A DNA stretch of 37,933 bases from a virus (IMGVR_UViG_3300047557_000568:1-37933), one strand, 5' to 3'. Shown: positions 22,694 through 31,228, counted from the stretch's first letter. The notes: generated by a model from the sequence alone, not told the origin. Numbers and translations: made by a program.

Positions 22694-24766
22694 TTATGCA
22701 AACATCAAGAAAAAGTTAGAATTAGTGGCTGCTGGAGCGCTTACCTGACCGTTGATATAACTGACAGATAAATAATCAATTCCACCGCCAGCTGTAAAAC
22801 TCAAACCTGTGTTATTTCCACCGTTGGTTGAGTTTGCACCCATTAGCCATGCAGTAGGTTTTACTAAAATAGCTTGGGCTGTCGTTGTAGAACCTAATTG
22901 CAATAAAGTACCAGCTACACCATTAATATTGAATGTTGTCGTAAATTCATTGGTTGTTCCGTTTGTAAACTGAATACGCCCAATAGCTGTATTAGTTAGT
23001 CCAATAAACTTATTAGAACCTGATACGGTTAAAGTTCCTGTTCCACCTTGGTTTAGCGTTGGGTAAGTCTGTATTCCACCACCAATAAATGTTTTTTGAG
23101 TTGTTCCACCAAAACTAATAACACCTGAACCCGTTACAGTTAAATTAGTTGATGTAGAACAATCCCAAAGAGTTTTATTGGATGTATTGCTGGTTTGCGT
23201 AAAAAGCCAAGTACCAGACCCAATATTTACTGTTCTTGCTACTGTTCCGCTTGAGTTAAACCCCCAGTTACCAGTTGCAATTCCTGTATTTGTAAAAGTA
23301 GTATTGTAGTCATTAGCATCAAAAGTACCACTTGTAAGGATTAAAGCTGCGTTACCTGAGTTTACGCTATAAGCATCACTTAACCTAACAGTACCAGTAA
23401 AAGCATTTACTGTAATTGGAAAAGTCATTTGTTTGCCAGCAGAGGTTATATTTTGAATTCCTCTACCATAAAAAATAGCCCTTGAACCACCGTTTATAGT
23501 TATAGCAGAACTGAATATTAAATCACCATAGTGCTGGCTACCGCCTACAAAGTTAAAGTTAGTTGTAAAAGCTACTGTTCTATTTGCAAACGAAACATTA
23601 GGCGTAGGAGATGACCTAAATACAATACTAGAAGCAGTAGTATTGTCATCAAAAATAGCAGTATCTTGTGGAAGTGGGTAATATATTTGATTAGCTGTAC
23701 CACCTGATGTATTAGACCAAGAATTTTCTAAAAATGAAGTTGTACCAGTTCCAACTCTATATACAGTTTTTGGTGCTGGAAAAGTAATATAGCTATTACC
23801 GCCACAATCGCCCAGCCTAGTTCCTGTAATTGTTGTAACAGTTCCAGTTTGGTCTACAGTTATATCTCTAAAATCACAATCAGATACAGAAGAAAGCGCA
23901 GCTATTTTAAAAGATACTTGAGTTCCGATAATGCTTGAAACATACAAAACTCTATTAAATGCTGATGGGGTTCCGCTACTTAATCTAAGAGTTCCATTAA
24001 CTGTTTGATTCCCAGTAATTGTAAACTGACCGTTACCAGTTGGAGTATTAAATTGCAAATTGTTATAGGTGTTAGAACCTGTAACACTTTTTGTTGTTGC
24101 TTGTCCATTTGTCCAAGTAACATTGTAAAAAGTTTGCCCACTTCCTAATAAATTACTACCGTTACCTGTAAAATTTATTTGTGAAGTCCCAGCATTAAAA
24201 GTTAAATTAGTTGATGTTGTAAAATCAAGACTACCGCCAATGGCTACTGTGCTTGAACCAAAATTAATGGTTCTTGTGTTGCTATTACTAGAGTTAATAT
24301 TACTAGTTGTAAAAGCAAAATTATTTGTAGTAAAAGTTCCTTGAGTTATTGTAGTATTTTGATTAGATGCTGTAGTAAGTGCAGCACCTAACTGAACTGT
24401 TATTCCTGACCCATTTACATCAAAAGGAGAAAAGTTTTTACCAGCAGAGTTAATGGTTGCATCAGCATTAAAAGTAACCAAACCAGTATGGCTATAAGTC
24501 ATTCCTGTAGCCAAAGTGATACTTCCTGATATAGTTATAGCTGCTGTGCCAGTTAAAGTACCAGTAAAACCTGTGCAGTTAATTGACTTAGCGCCTGTGT
24601 TGCCAGTAGCAATAGTTACAGTACCTGTTGAATTGGCATCAAAGAACACATCATCAGCGGATGTAGGTACAGAAGCACCCCCAGCACCACCAGACGTGGT
24701 TGCCCACTTAGTACCAGCAGTGCCATCCCATGACGCTGTACCACCTACCCAGTATCTATCAGCCAT
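22694..24766 (-). CDS. Beta-repeat adhesin-like virion protein, 690 aa
   Basis: A 690-residue Thr/Ser/Asn/Gly-rich protein. The N-terminus MADRYWVGGTASWDGTAGTKWATTSGGAGG... SADDVFFD is a module I know from many phage structural proteins, and the rest is built of short beta strands (GTVTIATGNTGAKSINCTGF, TLTGTAAITISGSITLATG) as in beta-helix or G8-like adhesins. It probably decorates the head or tail and binds glycans. RBS GGAG. No catalytic site seen. Confidence 0.75.
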   Translation of the reverse strand: MADRYWVGGTASWDGTAGTKWATTSGGAGGASVPTSADDVFFDANSTGTVTIATGNTGAKSINCTGFTGTLTGTAAITISGSITLATGMTYSHTGLVTFNADATINSAGKNFSPFDVNGSGITVQLGAALTTASNQNTTITQGTFTTNNFAFTTSNINSSNSNTRTINFGSSTVAIGGSLDFTTSTNLTFNAGTSQINFTGNGSNLLGSGQTFYNVTWTNGQATTKSVTGSNTYNNLQFNTPTGNGQFTITGNQTVNGTLRLSSGTPSAFNRVLYVSSIIGTQVSFKIAALSSVSDCDFRDITVDQTGTVTTITGTRLGDCGGNSYITFPAPKTVYRVGTGTTSFLENSWSNTSGGTANQIYYPLPQDTAIFDDNTTASSIVFRSSPTPNVSFANRTVAFTTNFNFVGGSQHYGDLIFSSAITINGGSRAIFYGRGIQNITSAGKQMTFPITVNAFTGTVRLSDAYSVNSGNAALILTSGTFDANDYNTTFTNTGIATGNWGFNSSGTVARTVNIGSGTWLFTQTSNTSNKTLWDCSTSTNLTVTGSGVISFGGTTQKTFIGGGIQTYPTLNQGGTGTLTVSGSNKFIGLTNTAIGRIQFTNGTTNEFTTTFNINGVAGTLLQLGSTTTAQAILVKPTAWLMGANSTNGGNNTGLSFTAGGGIDYLSVSYINGQVSAPAATNSNFFLMFA

Positions 24767-24769
24767 TAA

Positions 24770-25012
24770 TTACTCCGCCTTTTTGTAACGAACTCCGTTA
24801 ATCTCAATGTAGTCGTCTGGGTTATCCTCGACTACTGGAGTTACTTTATCTACAACAGGTGGATTTTCAATAATGTTTAGCCAGTTGTTATAGCGTTCTT
24901 GCTTCATTGCTTCAATGTCAGCTTCGCTATGTGCATGGTCTTCAGGAAAATAGAGTGCATCACGATATACACCGTACTTATCATTTTTGATTTCAAAGTC
25001 AATCTTAATCAT
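24770..25012 (-). CDS. Small acidic virion-block protein, 80 aa
   Basis: An 80-residue protein: IKIDFEIKNDKYGVYRDALYFPEDHAHSEADIEAMKQERYNNWL, then an acidic Pro/Val-rich linker and EINGVRYKK. The pattern YRDALYFPEDH... is a common companion of phage fibre genes. Possible chaperone or fibre adaptor; unproven. RBS AGGAG. Confidence 0.65.
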   Translation of the reverse strand: MIKIDFEIKNDKYGVYRDALYFPEDHAHSEADIEAMKQERYNNWLNIIENPPVVDKVTPVVEDNPDDYIEINGVRYKKAE

Positions 25013-25023
25013 CTATACTCCTA

Positions 25024-26445
25024 TTATGCTTGTGTTGCTACTGCAATTACGTCCCAAAATACATCGGTAGAATTATACACACAACCGACATAAGTTATTT
25101 TACTTGCTGAAGTTGTTGTTGGCAAGGTAATTCCAACAGCTCTGTAAGCACCACTTGTTGTTGTCCAAGTAATACCTCTAGCAGAGCCGTTATCTTCGAA
25201 TCGTAATATTAATCGTTGACCGTCAACAGGTGTGCCACTAGGCGCTAATACTGTAATAGCTCCTGTTAAACCAAAAGCATTGAACACATCGGTTGTATCG
25301 CCATTAGGTGTTAAGTTTCCTGACGTAGAACCTGCTGCAACAGCTCTAGGATTAATTCTTTTATTTGTAAGTGTTTGTGTTCCACTGGTAGTTACATAAC
25401 CAGCAGAAGCGTGGTTTCCCCAACTATAAGCCGTATTCCAGTTTGATATGTCTGTAGTTGTGATACCGCTTGCAGCAGATGCAGTAAATACTGGGTCAGT
25501 CTCTGTAAATGATGTTAAATAACGACCATCTAAATCAACAGTATTCCCACTAGAAATTGTTAGTTCACCAGTAGAGCCATTCCAAGACAATGTCTGACTA
25601 TCTGTTTCGCTAGTTAAATAACGACCGTCTAAGTCTACAGTAACACTACCGCCATCTTGCTGTGTTAGTGTTAAAACACCTGTTAATGTATCAAAAGAAG
25701 CTGAGTTTACTTTGTCGTTATAAGCAGCATCCCAATTAGCTTGAGACGCAGTAGTTGGAATAGAATAACCAGTGGCTAACGAAATAGCGATTGTACCACT
25801 TGTTGTAATAGGGTTACCAGAAACAGTTAATCCTGTTGGGACAGATAAGTCAACAGATGTGACTGTTCCAGAACCACTTGACACAGTAGCCCAAGATAAT
25901 TCAGTTCCGTCAGTTGTTAAATACTTTCCTGCATTGCCTGATTGGTCTGGAAGAGATGTACCACCACCGCCCCCTCTAAAGATTTGAATATTCTGAGCTA
26001 CTTCAGGAGAAAATATTTGACCAGCATCGATTTGGTTACCATCAGACAGTGTAATAACTAAAGAACCGTCAAAGTCGACAGAGGCATCAACGACAGAAAT
26101 ACCGTCTTTGCCATCTACACCGTCTTTACCGTCTTTACCATCAACACCATCACGACCGTTTAAGCCATCTTTGCCGTCTTTTCCGTCTTTACCTGCAGGA
26201 CCTTGAGGACCTTGTTCGCCAACCATTGCTGGAGTGCGTAAAAGTTCCTCATATTTGTCATTTAAACGGTTTTCTATTTGACGAAGAGCTTCGACAACCA
26301 TGTCTGCTTTTTGTCCAACAGCTTCGTCACGCTTTTGTTTAGCAATTTTGATTGTTTCTTCAATTTTGCTAATAGCTAACTGCTGTTCCTCAACAGAAAC
26401 AGTACCGTCCTGTAGTTTTTTAATGTACTCTTTGATGTCAGCCAT
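25024..26445 (-). CDS. Tail fibre protein with a collagen-like segment, 473 aa
   Basis: A 473-residue fibre. Residues 1-70 form a coiled coil (EYIKKLQDGTVSVEEQQLAISKIEETIK), 76-117 are fourteen Gly-X-Y triplets of the collagen type (GPQGPAGKDGKDGKDG), and then come fibre modules with repeated DLDGRYLT and the motif WNTAYSWGNHASAGYVT. The collagen part should trimerise the shaft. It starts inside the end of the portal gene and lies upstream of the adhesin-like gene. Confidence 0.85.
   Translation of the reverse strand: MADIKEYIKKLQDGTVSVEEQQLAISKIEETIKIAKQKRDEAVGQKADMVVEALRQIENRLNDKYEELLRTPAMVGEQGPQGPAGKDGKDGKDGLNGRDGVDGKDGKDGVDGKDGISVVDASVDFDGSLVITLSDGNQIDAGQIFSPEVAQNIQIFRGGGGGTSLPDQSGNAGKYLTTDGTELSWATVSSGSGTVTSVDLSVPTGLTVSGNPITTSGTIAISLATGYSIPTTASQANWDAAYNDKVNSASFDTLTGVLTLTQQDGGSVTVDLDGRYLTSETDSQTLSWNGSTGELTISSGNTVDLDGRYLTSFTETDPVFTASAASGITTTDISNWNTAYSWGNHASAGYVTTSGTQTLTNKRINPRAVAAGSTSGNLTPNGDTTDVFNAFGLTGAITVLAPSGTPVDGQRLILRFEDNGSARGITWTTTSGAYRAVGITLPTTTSASKITYVGCVYNSTDVFWDVIAVATQA
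26095..26220 (-). repeat. Collagen-like Gly-X-Y coding repeat (14 triplets)
   Basis: The codons for GKD, GVD and related triplets recur in near-identical 9-base units. The repeat is in frame with the fibre gene and changes in copy number would alter shaft length without a frameshift. Confidence 0.9.
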
Positions 26446-28498
26446 TGTTTGAGAGCTTCTCTGTCAAGTTATTCAAAAAGTCTTCTTCAACTTTGCCTAT
26501 TGTAGCAGCTTTTTCAGACATTTGCAACTCAACAATCTTAGATTTGTTCTTAATGTCCGCTTCTTTTAACATTAATTCAGCAATCTTGACTCTACGGTCA
26601 AATTCTTTGCTCGCTGCATCGTCTTCAGTAGGTAAATTACGAGAAACAGCAGAAACAACCTTAGCTTCAACCTCTTTCGGGGCTAACTGAGCCTCAACAA
26701 CAGCCTTCTGAGCGTCTGCAACGTCCTTAGCAGCCGATGCTTCCAACTGTTTGATCTGTGCTTGTTGAGCTTGTAAAGCCAACTGAGCTTGGATTTGCTG
26801 TAATTGTTGCTGTTCTGGGTTAGGTTGCATCATTTGGTCTAGTGTCTGAATCAGTTCACCACGGTTAGACAGGCTAGAATTAGCAATAATACCCTTCAAA
26901 AGCACTGGCAATACAGGAGTATCAGGACCGAGAGTCTGTAACAACCCAATCATCTGTGATTGTTCGTATTCACGAGCCATAATACCCAGCGTTGCGGTTG
27001 GTAAGAACTTAAAGTCAACAGAAGGATAACGCTCTGGGTCAAACTGCATATAACGGAACGCAGTCTTACGAACCAAAGGAATCATAAAGTCTTCTTGGAA
27101 GTTTGTCAAAGTACGCTTGTACTTCTTAATGATACCAGCCATAGCCATTGACATACCAGCACCAGAAGCATCTCTAGTAGCGTTTGTCACTAAACCTTGG
27201 CTATCTAGTGTACCTGTTGCTTGTAACAACATTCTTTCAAACTCTTTAGCTGTTTGTAGGTTGTTAGCATCAGTATTACCAAACTTAAACGGCTGAAGAA
27301 TCTCTGCAGGATTACCGTTAGTTAGAATAGCCTTGCCTGGTTTTACTTCAAATCTAGCACCACGAGGCAGTCTAGTTGCGTCCATAGCAATCATTGGCGC
27401 TGTAGTCAAAGCAATGCTGTCTAAATGGCTACGCATCTGTGCGTCGATAGCCTTTTGCATATTGTAAGCCTTCTCAACAGTACCACGACCCCAGAAACGG
27501 TTAGGAACTGTGTCGTCTTGGTAAGCTACAACTGGACGGTCTTGCATCATGTAAGGGTTCTTTTCAGCCTTTAACAAGATACCGTCGTTAGCAATAACAA
27601 TAATTGCTTCGACAAGACCTGAGTATTGGTCTGCTGTTGAATCTTCAGGGAATAAGTCAACGACTTCTTCGCCTTCGTTCTCTAACTGTTCAAGATACTC
27701 ACGAGGAACTAAGCCATAGTATGTCAATAACTTGACTTTGTCGTCTTGGAATTGAACATCTTCTTGAGTAGGCTCTAAGTCGTCATCTACGCCGTAAGGA
27801 CCGACATCAGCCTTGCGGTAGATACCCTTTTCCATGCCCTCAACCACCTTGTGGATAGAGACAAACTTCTCAACAGCAACACCCATTGCATCTTCAATAG
27901 ACGTAGCATTAGGGTCAATAAGGAAGTTCTTAGGGTTTACAGGAACGTATTTAACACAGAAGTACTCTTTTTCTTGTACGCCATAGGCTGCTTGGTCTGA
28001 GCCAGGAATAGGCATCATAGTTGGGATTAGTTCTTTTTCTTGCTTAACAACTAATTCGCAGATACCAGTACCGTAAATCTCAGCCATGAGTTCAACTTGG
28101 TCGATTGCTTTCTTAATCTTACCTTTGTTGTCCATGTCTTCGGTGAGCTGAACTTTCATTTGCTCGACATCGAAAGGATTACCGTTGTAATCAGCAATGT
28201 CGTCAGAGATGTCAAAATACTCACCGTTACCAAAGATAGCTTCGATAATCTCAGCATGGCGTGTTTCAACAGCTTGTTGTGTGGCAGGACTGATAATACG
28301 ACTACGCTCAGATTCTCTTGTTTTGTCTTCAGCAGCCCAGATACCACGGAAGATACGCTCGTACTCTTTCCAGTCTTCTAGGTAGTTCTCGTCTCTGTGT
28401 AGTCTCCAACGGTCACAGTGGTCAACAACGAAGCCTATAAGCTCGTTATCAGACTCTGTAGGCTCGTCCCATTGTGCTGTTGTCATTTTTTCTGCCAT
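26438..28498 (-). CDS. Portal protein
   Basis: The start is ATG 28498 with AAGGAAAATT upstream; a longer frame to 28540 runs into the terminase end without a better site. The 686-residue product begins MAEKMTTAQWDEPTESDNELI and has portal-type features: DRWRLHRDENYLEDWKEYERIFRGIW, PVNPKNFLIDPNATSIEDA and QDRPVVAYQDDTVPNRFWGRGTVEKAYNMQKAID. A long Gln/Ala helix (QQLQQIQAQLALQAQQAQI) lies near the C-terminus. It forms the packaging ring. The stop overlaps the fibre start. Confidence 0.93.
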   Translation of the reverse strand: MAEKMTTAQWDEPTESDNELIGFVVDHCDRWRLHRDENYLEDWKEYERIFRGIWAAEDKTRESERSRIISPATQQAVETRHAEIIEAIFGNGEYFDISDDIADYNGNPFDVEQMKVQLTEDMDNKGKIKKAIDQVELMAEIYGTGICELVVKQEKELIPTMMPIPGSDQAAYGVQEKEYFCVKYVPVNPKNFLIDPNATSIEDAMGVAVEKFVSIHKVVEGMEKGIYRKADVGPYGVDDDLEPTQEDVQFQDDKVKLLTYYGLVPREYLEQLENEGEEVVDLFPEDSTADQYSGLVEAIIVIANDGILLKAEKNPYMMQDRPVVAYQDDTVPNRFWGRGTVEKAYNMQKAIDAQMRSHLDSIALTTAPMIAMDATRLPRGARFEVKPGKAILTNGNPAEILQPFKFGNTDANNLQTAKEFERMLLQATGTLDSQGLVTNATRDASGAGMSMAMAGIIKKYKRTLTNFQEDFMIPLVRKTAFRYMQFDPERYPSVDFKFLPTATLGIMAREYEQSQMIGLLQTLGPDTPVLPVLLKGIIANSSLSNRGELIQTLDQMMQPNPEQQQLQQIQAQLALQAQQAQIKQLEASAAKDVADAQKAVVEAQLAPKEVEAKVVSAVSRNLPTEDDAASKEFDRRVKIAELMLKEADIKNKSKIVELQMSEKAATIGKVEEDFLNNLTEKLSNNG

Positions 28499-28506
28499 AA
28501 TTTTCC

Positions 28507-29766
28507 TTATACTCCAGATATTACATCCAGTGGTTGCCAATCATCTTCTTCGTAATCGCTCATGTAGTTTGTGACTGCTAACTGGTCGATATACGATAAA
28601 GCATCAGGTAAGTCATCGTGTACATTTGCTGTGGGGAACATCAGTAGTTGGTCAACGAACTCATCAAAGTCTTCTTCAGCATTTAAGACAATCCTACCAT
28701 GCTCAAAGCGTCCCTGAAGCGCCCATACAACCCTATCTACTTTCTTCTTATTACCGTGCGTCAAATCAGCAATATGTGCATAACAGTTGTTCTTACGCAT
28801 CAAATCACTGAGATAAGGCAAGACAGCATTCTTAAGCGCACCTCGTTCAATACCAACCGCTAAAGGCTGATACTCACGAATGTTCTTAAGAATATTGACA
28901 GCAGTAGTTTGGATGTCCCAACGACCTGCCTCAATCTTTTTAACATACCAAGTACCGTCATCAGTTACTTTTACTACAGCAATCGCTGATTGGTCTAATC
29001 TCTTCTTAGTGGCATTAGCGTTCTTCGCCACATCTTCAAAGCCAGCTAAGTCTACTGCGATATACCACGAACCAACCGACGGTTCTTCACCGAACTTAAT
29101 CCATTCTTCTTTGAACAGACCCGCACCAGCGTTATCAAAAGATGACAAGTACTCTTGTTTGAACGCAAATGAACTGAGTGTTCGTTTTGCAGCTTCGATT
29201 TCTTTAGGGTCAATCGTCTCATTGTCTGCCGTTGTGAAGTGCCAAGATTTCCATTCTTCGTCACTACCACTTTGTCCTAACTGATACCACTCATAGAAGT
29301 GGTTTCGTCCCGACGGAGTAGAGATAAACATTGCTCTACCTTTTTTATCTGACAAAGCAGCACGAAGTACCTTTTCCCAAATCTCAGGCTTAATAAAGGC
29401 TACCTCGTCCATTACCAAGTATGTCAACGACACACCACGAAGACTATCAGGGTTATCAGCACCTCTGACGAGAATCTTACGACCATTCACCAAAGTAATC
29501 TCAAGGTTGTTCACATGAGCAGATTTGATGATAGGTCTGCCTAAGTCCATCAGCAAGTCCCAGATAATCGTTCTTGCTTGTCCTAACGTCGGTGCTACAT
29601 ACATCACGCTAGAACCTTCAGGACAGTTAATACCCTCAATCAACAGCGTTACTGCCGACAATCTTGACTTACCACATCGACGACCAGCAGCAATAACTTT
29701 AAATCGTGTAGGGTCTTTGAATACTGATTTCTGCCACTTTAGAAGTTCAAAGTTTAACTCTGCCAT
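28507..29766 (-). CDS. Terminase large subunit
   Basis: A 419-residue packaging motor. Walker A is AGRRCGKS (27-34), Walker B is YLVMDEV (D120-E121), and STPSGRNHF is the coupling motif. The nuclease part has AVDLAGFEDV and ends with DLPDALSYIDQLA, supplying metal-binding Asp. It cuts and packages concatemeric DNA with the small subunit. Coupled to the small terminase by TAATG. Confidence 0.96.
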   Translation of the reverse strand: MAELNFELLKWQKSVFKDPTRFKVIAAGRRCGKSRLSAVTLLIEGINCPEGSSVMYVAPTLGQARTIIWDLLMDLGRPIIKSAHVNNLEITLVNGRKILVRGADNPDSLRGVSLTYLVMDEVAFIKPEIWEKVLRAALSDKKGRAMFISTPSGRNHFYEWYQLGQSGSDEEWKSWHFTTADNETIDPKEIEAAKRTLSSFAFKQEYLSSFDNAGAGLFKEEWIKFGEEPSVGSWYIAVDLAGFEDVAKNANATKKRLDQSAIAVVKVTDDGTWYVKKIEAGRWDIQTTAVNILKNIREYQPLAVGIERGALKNAVLPYLSDLMRKNNCYAHIADLTHGNKKKVDRVVWALQGRFEHGRIVLNAEEDFDEFVDQLLMFPTANVHDDLPDALSYIDQLAVTNYMSDYEEDDWQPLDVISGV

Positions 29767-30188
29767 TATTCTTTAAACTCCACGTCGGTTATTCCGACAT
29801 TGTCCACAACATCTGCTTGTTCAATCTTAGGTTCACCCAATGAAGTGATGTTGATGGAAATCTGCGGTGTACCGCTACCGTTCTTACTCTCAAAGCTAGA
29901 CAACGGTAACAACCTTTCACCACAGAACTTCAACATAGCGCCCTGGCTAGGGTGTCCATCAGTGAGTGCAGTTTCAATAATCTTAGTGATTACGCTATCA
30001 CCTGCTGTCGCTAACAACCTAGCTTTGAATTCAGCGATTCTGCCAGCATCTCCGACAGGGCGACCTAAAGTGCCTGGTTTCTTCTTCTTTTGAATGTCAG
30101 CTTTCTTAGGACGACCTTTCTTAGGTTTTCCATCGACAACTTCTCTTCTTTGAATCTTTGGTCTTTGTTTCTTTACTTCTTCACTCAT
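29766..30188 (-). CDS. Terminase small subunit
   Basis: A 140-residue protein: basic N-terminus with AT-hook-like GKPKKGRPKKAD, then LGRPVGDAGRIAEFKARLLATAG and a helix-rich body (SVITKIIETALTDGHPSQGAMLKFCGERLLPLSSF) and an acidic tail. Composition and position before the large subunit fit DNA recognition for packaging. It is the first substantial gene behind late promoter P1, after a leader of about 220 nt. RBS AAGGGTAAAGAC. Confidence 0.85.
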   Translation of the reverse strand: MSEEVKKQRPKIQRREVVDGKPKKGRPKKADIQKKKKPGTLGRPVGDAGRIAEFKARLLATAGDSVITKIIETALTDGHPSQGAMLKFCGERLLPLSSFESKNGSGTPQISINITSLGEPKIEQADVVDNVGITDVEFKE

Positions 30189-30240
30189 GTCTTTACCCTT
30201 ATAGGAGACGACAACAAAAAAGACAAAGCCCTACTATATA

Positions 30241-30315
30241 CTATAGAGTGCTGTCGTTAGACTGTAGTTCGCTATCACCTATGTCGGAGGAGAAGAATTC
30301 TTTTTTATTAATCAT
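30241..30315 (-). CDS. Possible leader peptide, 24 aa
   Basis: ATG at 30315 to TAG at 30241 in the leader of the terminase mRNA: MINKKEFFSSDIGDSELQSNDSTL. Its start codon lies in the 5' arm of a stem-loop (30290-30322). The ribosome binding site is weak (GAGAAG directly before ATG). It could be a regulatory leader peptide or chance. Confidence 0.25.
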   Translation of the reverse strand: MINKKEFFSSDIGDSELQSNDSTL

Positions 30316-30322
30316 TCTTCTC
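30290..30322 (-). promoter_or_regulatory. 9-bp stem-loop in the terminase mRNA leader
   Basis: GAGAAGAAT (plus strand 30290-30298) pairs with ATTCTTCTC (30314-30322), with a 15-nt loop containing A/T only plus one C. It sits about 100 nt after the predicted P1 start. It has no T-run after the stem, so it is not a normal terminator. Confidence 0.6.
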
Positions 30323-30413
30323 AGCCTATCGGCAGTTGTTCTATAGGGGAACTATACAGTGTTCTGCGGGAGCAGGACTCTATCAATTCTGTATTGCTTG
30401 TACTATGAAGGCG

Positions 30414-30442
30414 AGTGTAGCATATTTTTAGAGATTTGTCAA
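30414..30442 (-). promoter_or_regulatory. Late promoter P1 (sigma70, extended -10)
   Basis: Minus strand: TTGACA (30442-30437), 17-bp spacer, TACACT (30419-30414), TG one base before the -10. It drives terminase, portal and fibre genes. The spacer motif TAAAAATATG is shared with the other late promoters. Confidence 0.88.
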
Positions 30443-30697
30443 GTAATATTTACATAATTACATACTTTGTCTAAGTAACATAGGCGACTCCGTCTGAGCA
30501 GTTAAGCAGGGCTACACAGTCTATATTAGGCTCTGCAGACCTCCTTCAGAGTGAGCATTTTCCATCATTGGGAATAACTTTATTATACTTTATTAATATC
30601 AAAGACTTATGAGCATCTCCTATTTTACTCTTTTGTGAACTTAGGAGCATCCCGCAACATTAACACAACAAAGACTACCCCACCCCCCTATGTTGCA

Positions 30698-30717
30698 CTA
30701 TGTTAGTAAGCACTTAC
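30698..30717 (+). repeat. Operator-like repeat, copy 1
   Basis: CTATGTTAGTAAGCACTTAC, ending with the inverted repeat GTAAG-CA-CTTAC. It differs from copy 2 at two positions. The copies start 34 bp apart, a little over three helical turns, so two bound dimers would lie on nearly the same face. Confidence 0.7.
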
Positions 30718-30731
30718 ACACTTGATATAGG

Positions 30732-30751
30732 CTATGTTAGTGAGTACTTAC
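30732..30751 (+). repeat. Operator-like repeat, copy 2
   Basis: CTATGTTAGTGAGTACTTAC, with the imperfect inverted repeat GTGAGTACTTAC at its end. See copy 1. No regulator has been identified in the window that would bind here; the winged-helix protein at 32652 is one candidate. Confidence 0.7.
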
Positions 30752-30779
30752 TTGCCAGGACTGTATAGACCAATGCAAA

Positions 30780-30794
30780 TGATAATGATTCTCA
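30780..30794. promoter_or_regulatory. Fur-box-like palindrome 1
   Basis: TGATAATGATTCTCA, a 7-1-7 inverted repeat with one mismatch against the ideal Fur core TGATAATNATTATCA. Identical to box 2 and 80 bp from it. Confidence 0.65.
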
Positions 30795-30859
30795 ATACAG
30801 GCTGCGTGTATGGCGTTGTTGCACCTATATAGACCTACCTGAGTCACAGACTACACAGA

Positions 30860-30874
30860 TGATAATGATTCTCA
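30860..30874. promoter_or_regulatory. Fur-box-like palindrome 2
   Basis: TGATAATGATTCTCA, followed by ATTTG; the 19-base window matches 14 of 19 positions of the classical Fur box. A TATATAAG sequence begins about 9 bp further, a possible -10 element without a clear -35. Confidence 0.65.
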
Positions 30875-30918
30875 TTTGACTCTTATATAAGACATAAGAC
30901 AGATGATACATGACTAAA

Positions 30919-30933
30919 TGAGAACGATTCTCA
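30919..30933. promoter_or_regulatory. Fur-box-like palindrome 3
   Basis: TGAGAACGATTCTCA, a 7-1-7 inverted repeat with one mismatch between its arms. It lies 59 bp from box 2. Confidence 0.6.
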
Positions 30934-31005
30934 ATAACATCTACACAGATAACCCTACAACACAGTCAGGTATTAGCACAATACTGTCTAAACATACAGT
31001 AGTGT

Positions 31006-31022
31006 CTAAAACGCATTAAAAC
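31006..31022 (+). repeat. 17-bp direct repeat, copy 1 (control region)
   Basis: CTAAAACGCATTAAAAC; matches 33521-33537 with a single change. Both copies lie in non-coding DNA upstream of rightward genes. Confidence 0.6.
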
Positions 31023-31150
31023 ACGCTACAAAGCGTTTGTGTCTTAACTGATACCTAAGCATAGGACAGGTCTTAATCGCAGGTTTTCAAGTAAACAAAG
31101 GGTTTCAAGGCAGGTGTGTTGTATTTACGCAACTCAGGGTAAATCAGTAG

Positions 31151-31179
31151 TTGAGAGAGTTTGCAAACAGCAGTAAAGT
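31151..31179 (+). promoter_or_regulatory. Candidate early rightward promoter
   Basis: TTGAGA (31151-31156), 17-bp spacer, TAAAGT (31174-31179). The -35 matches 5 of 6 and the -10 4 of 6. It would start transcription near 31186, about 43 nt before the first early gene and about 210 nt before the ribozyme. It lacks the spacer motif of the late promoters. Confidence 0.55.
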
Positions 31180-31228
31180 TTAGTTATAGCAACACAGTTC
31201 AACAACACACAAAGAAAGGTAAGTAATC

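Larger units (their letters stand above)
30443..31228. other. Intergenic control region between the two arms
   Basis: A stretch of about 790 bp without a convincing gene, between the leftward promoter P1 and the first rightward gene. It holds a hairpin CTCTG/CAGAG (30531-30551 area), a pair of operator-like 20-bp repeats, three Fur-box-like palindromes, a 10-bp direct repeat CTACACAGAT (30851 and 30941), an A/T-rich part around 30570-30600, and a candidate rightward promoter. It is the obvious place for an origin of replication or for host-factor control, though neither is proven. Confidence 0.7.

Noticed and set aside
26095-26220. Regular short repeats that could be taken for a CRISPR array
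   Set aside because: They are codon repeats of Gly-X-Y triplets in frame with a fibre gene, without spacers.
30158-30346. 62-codon plus-strand frame in the terminase leader
   Set aside because: It is antisense to the leader of the late transcript and lacks a ribosome binding site; nothing about it looks like a protein.
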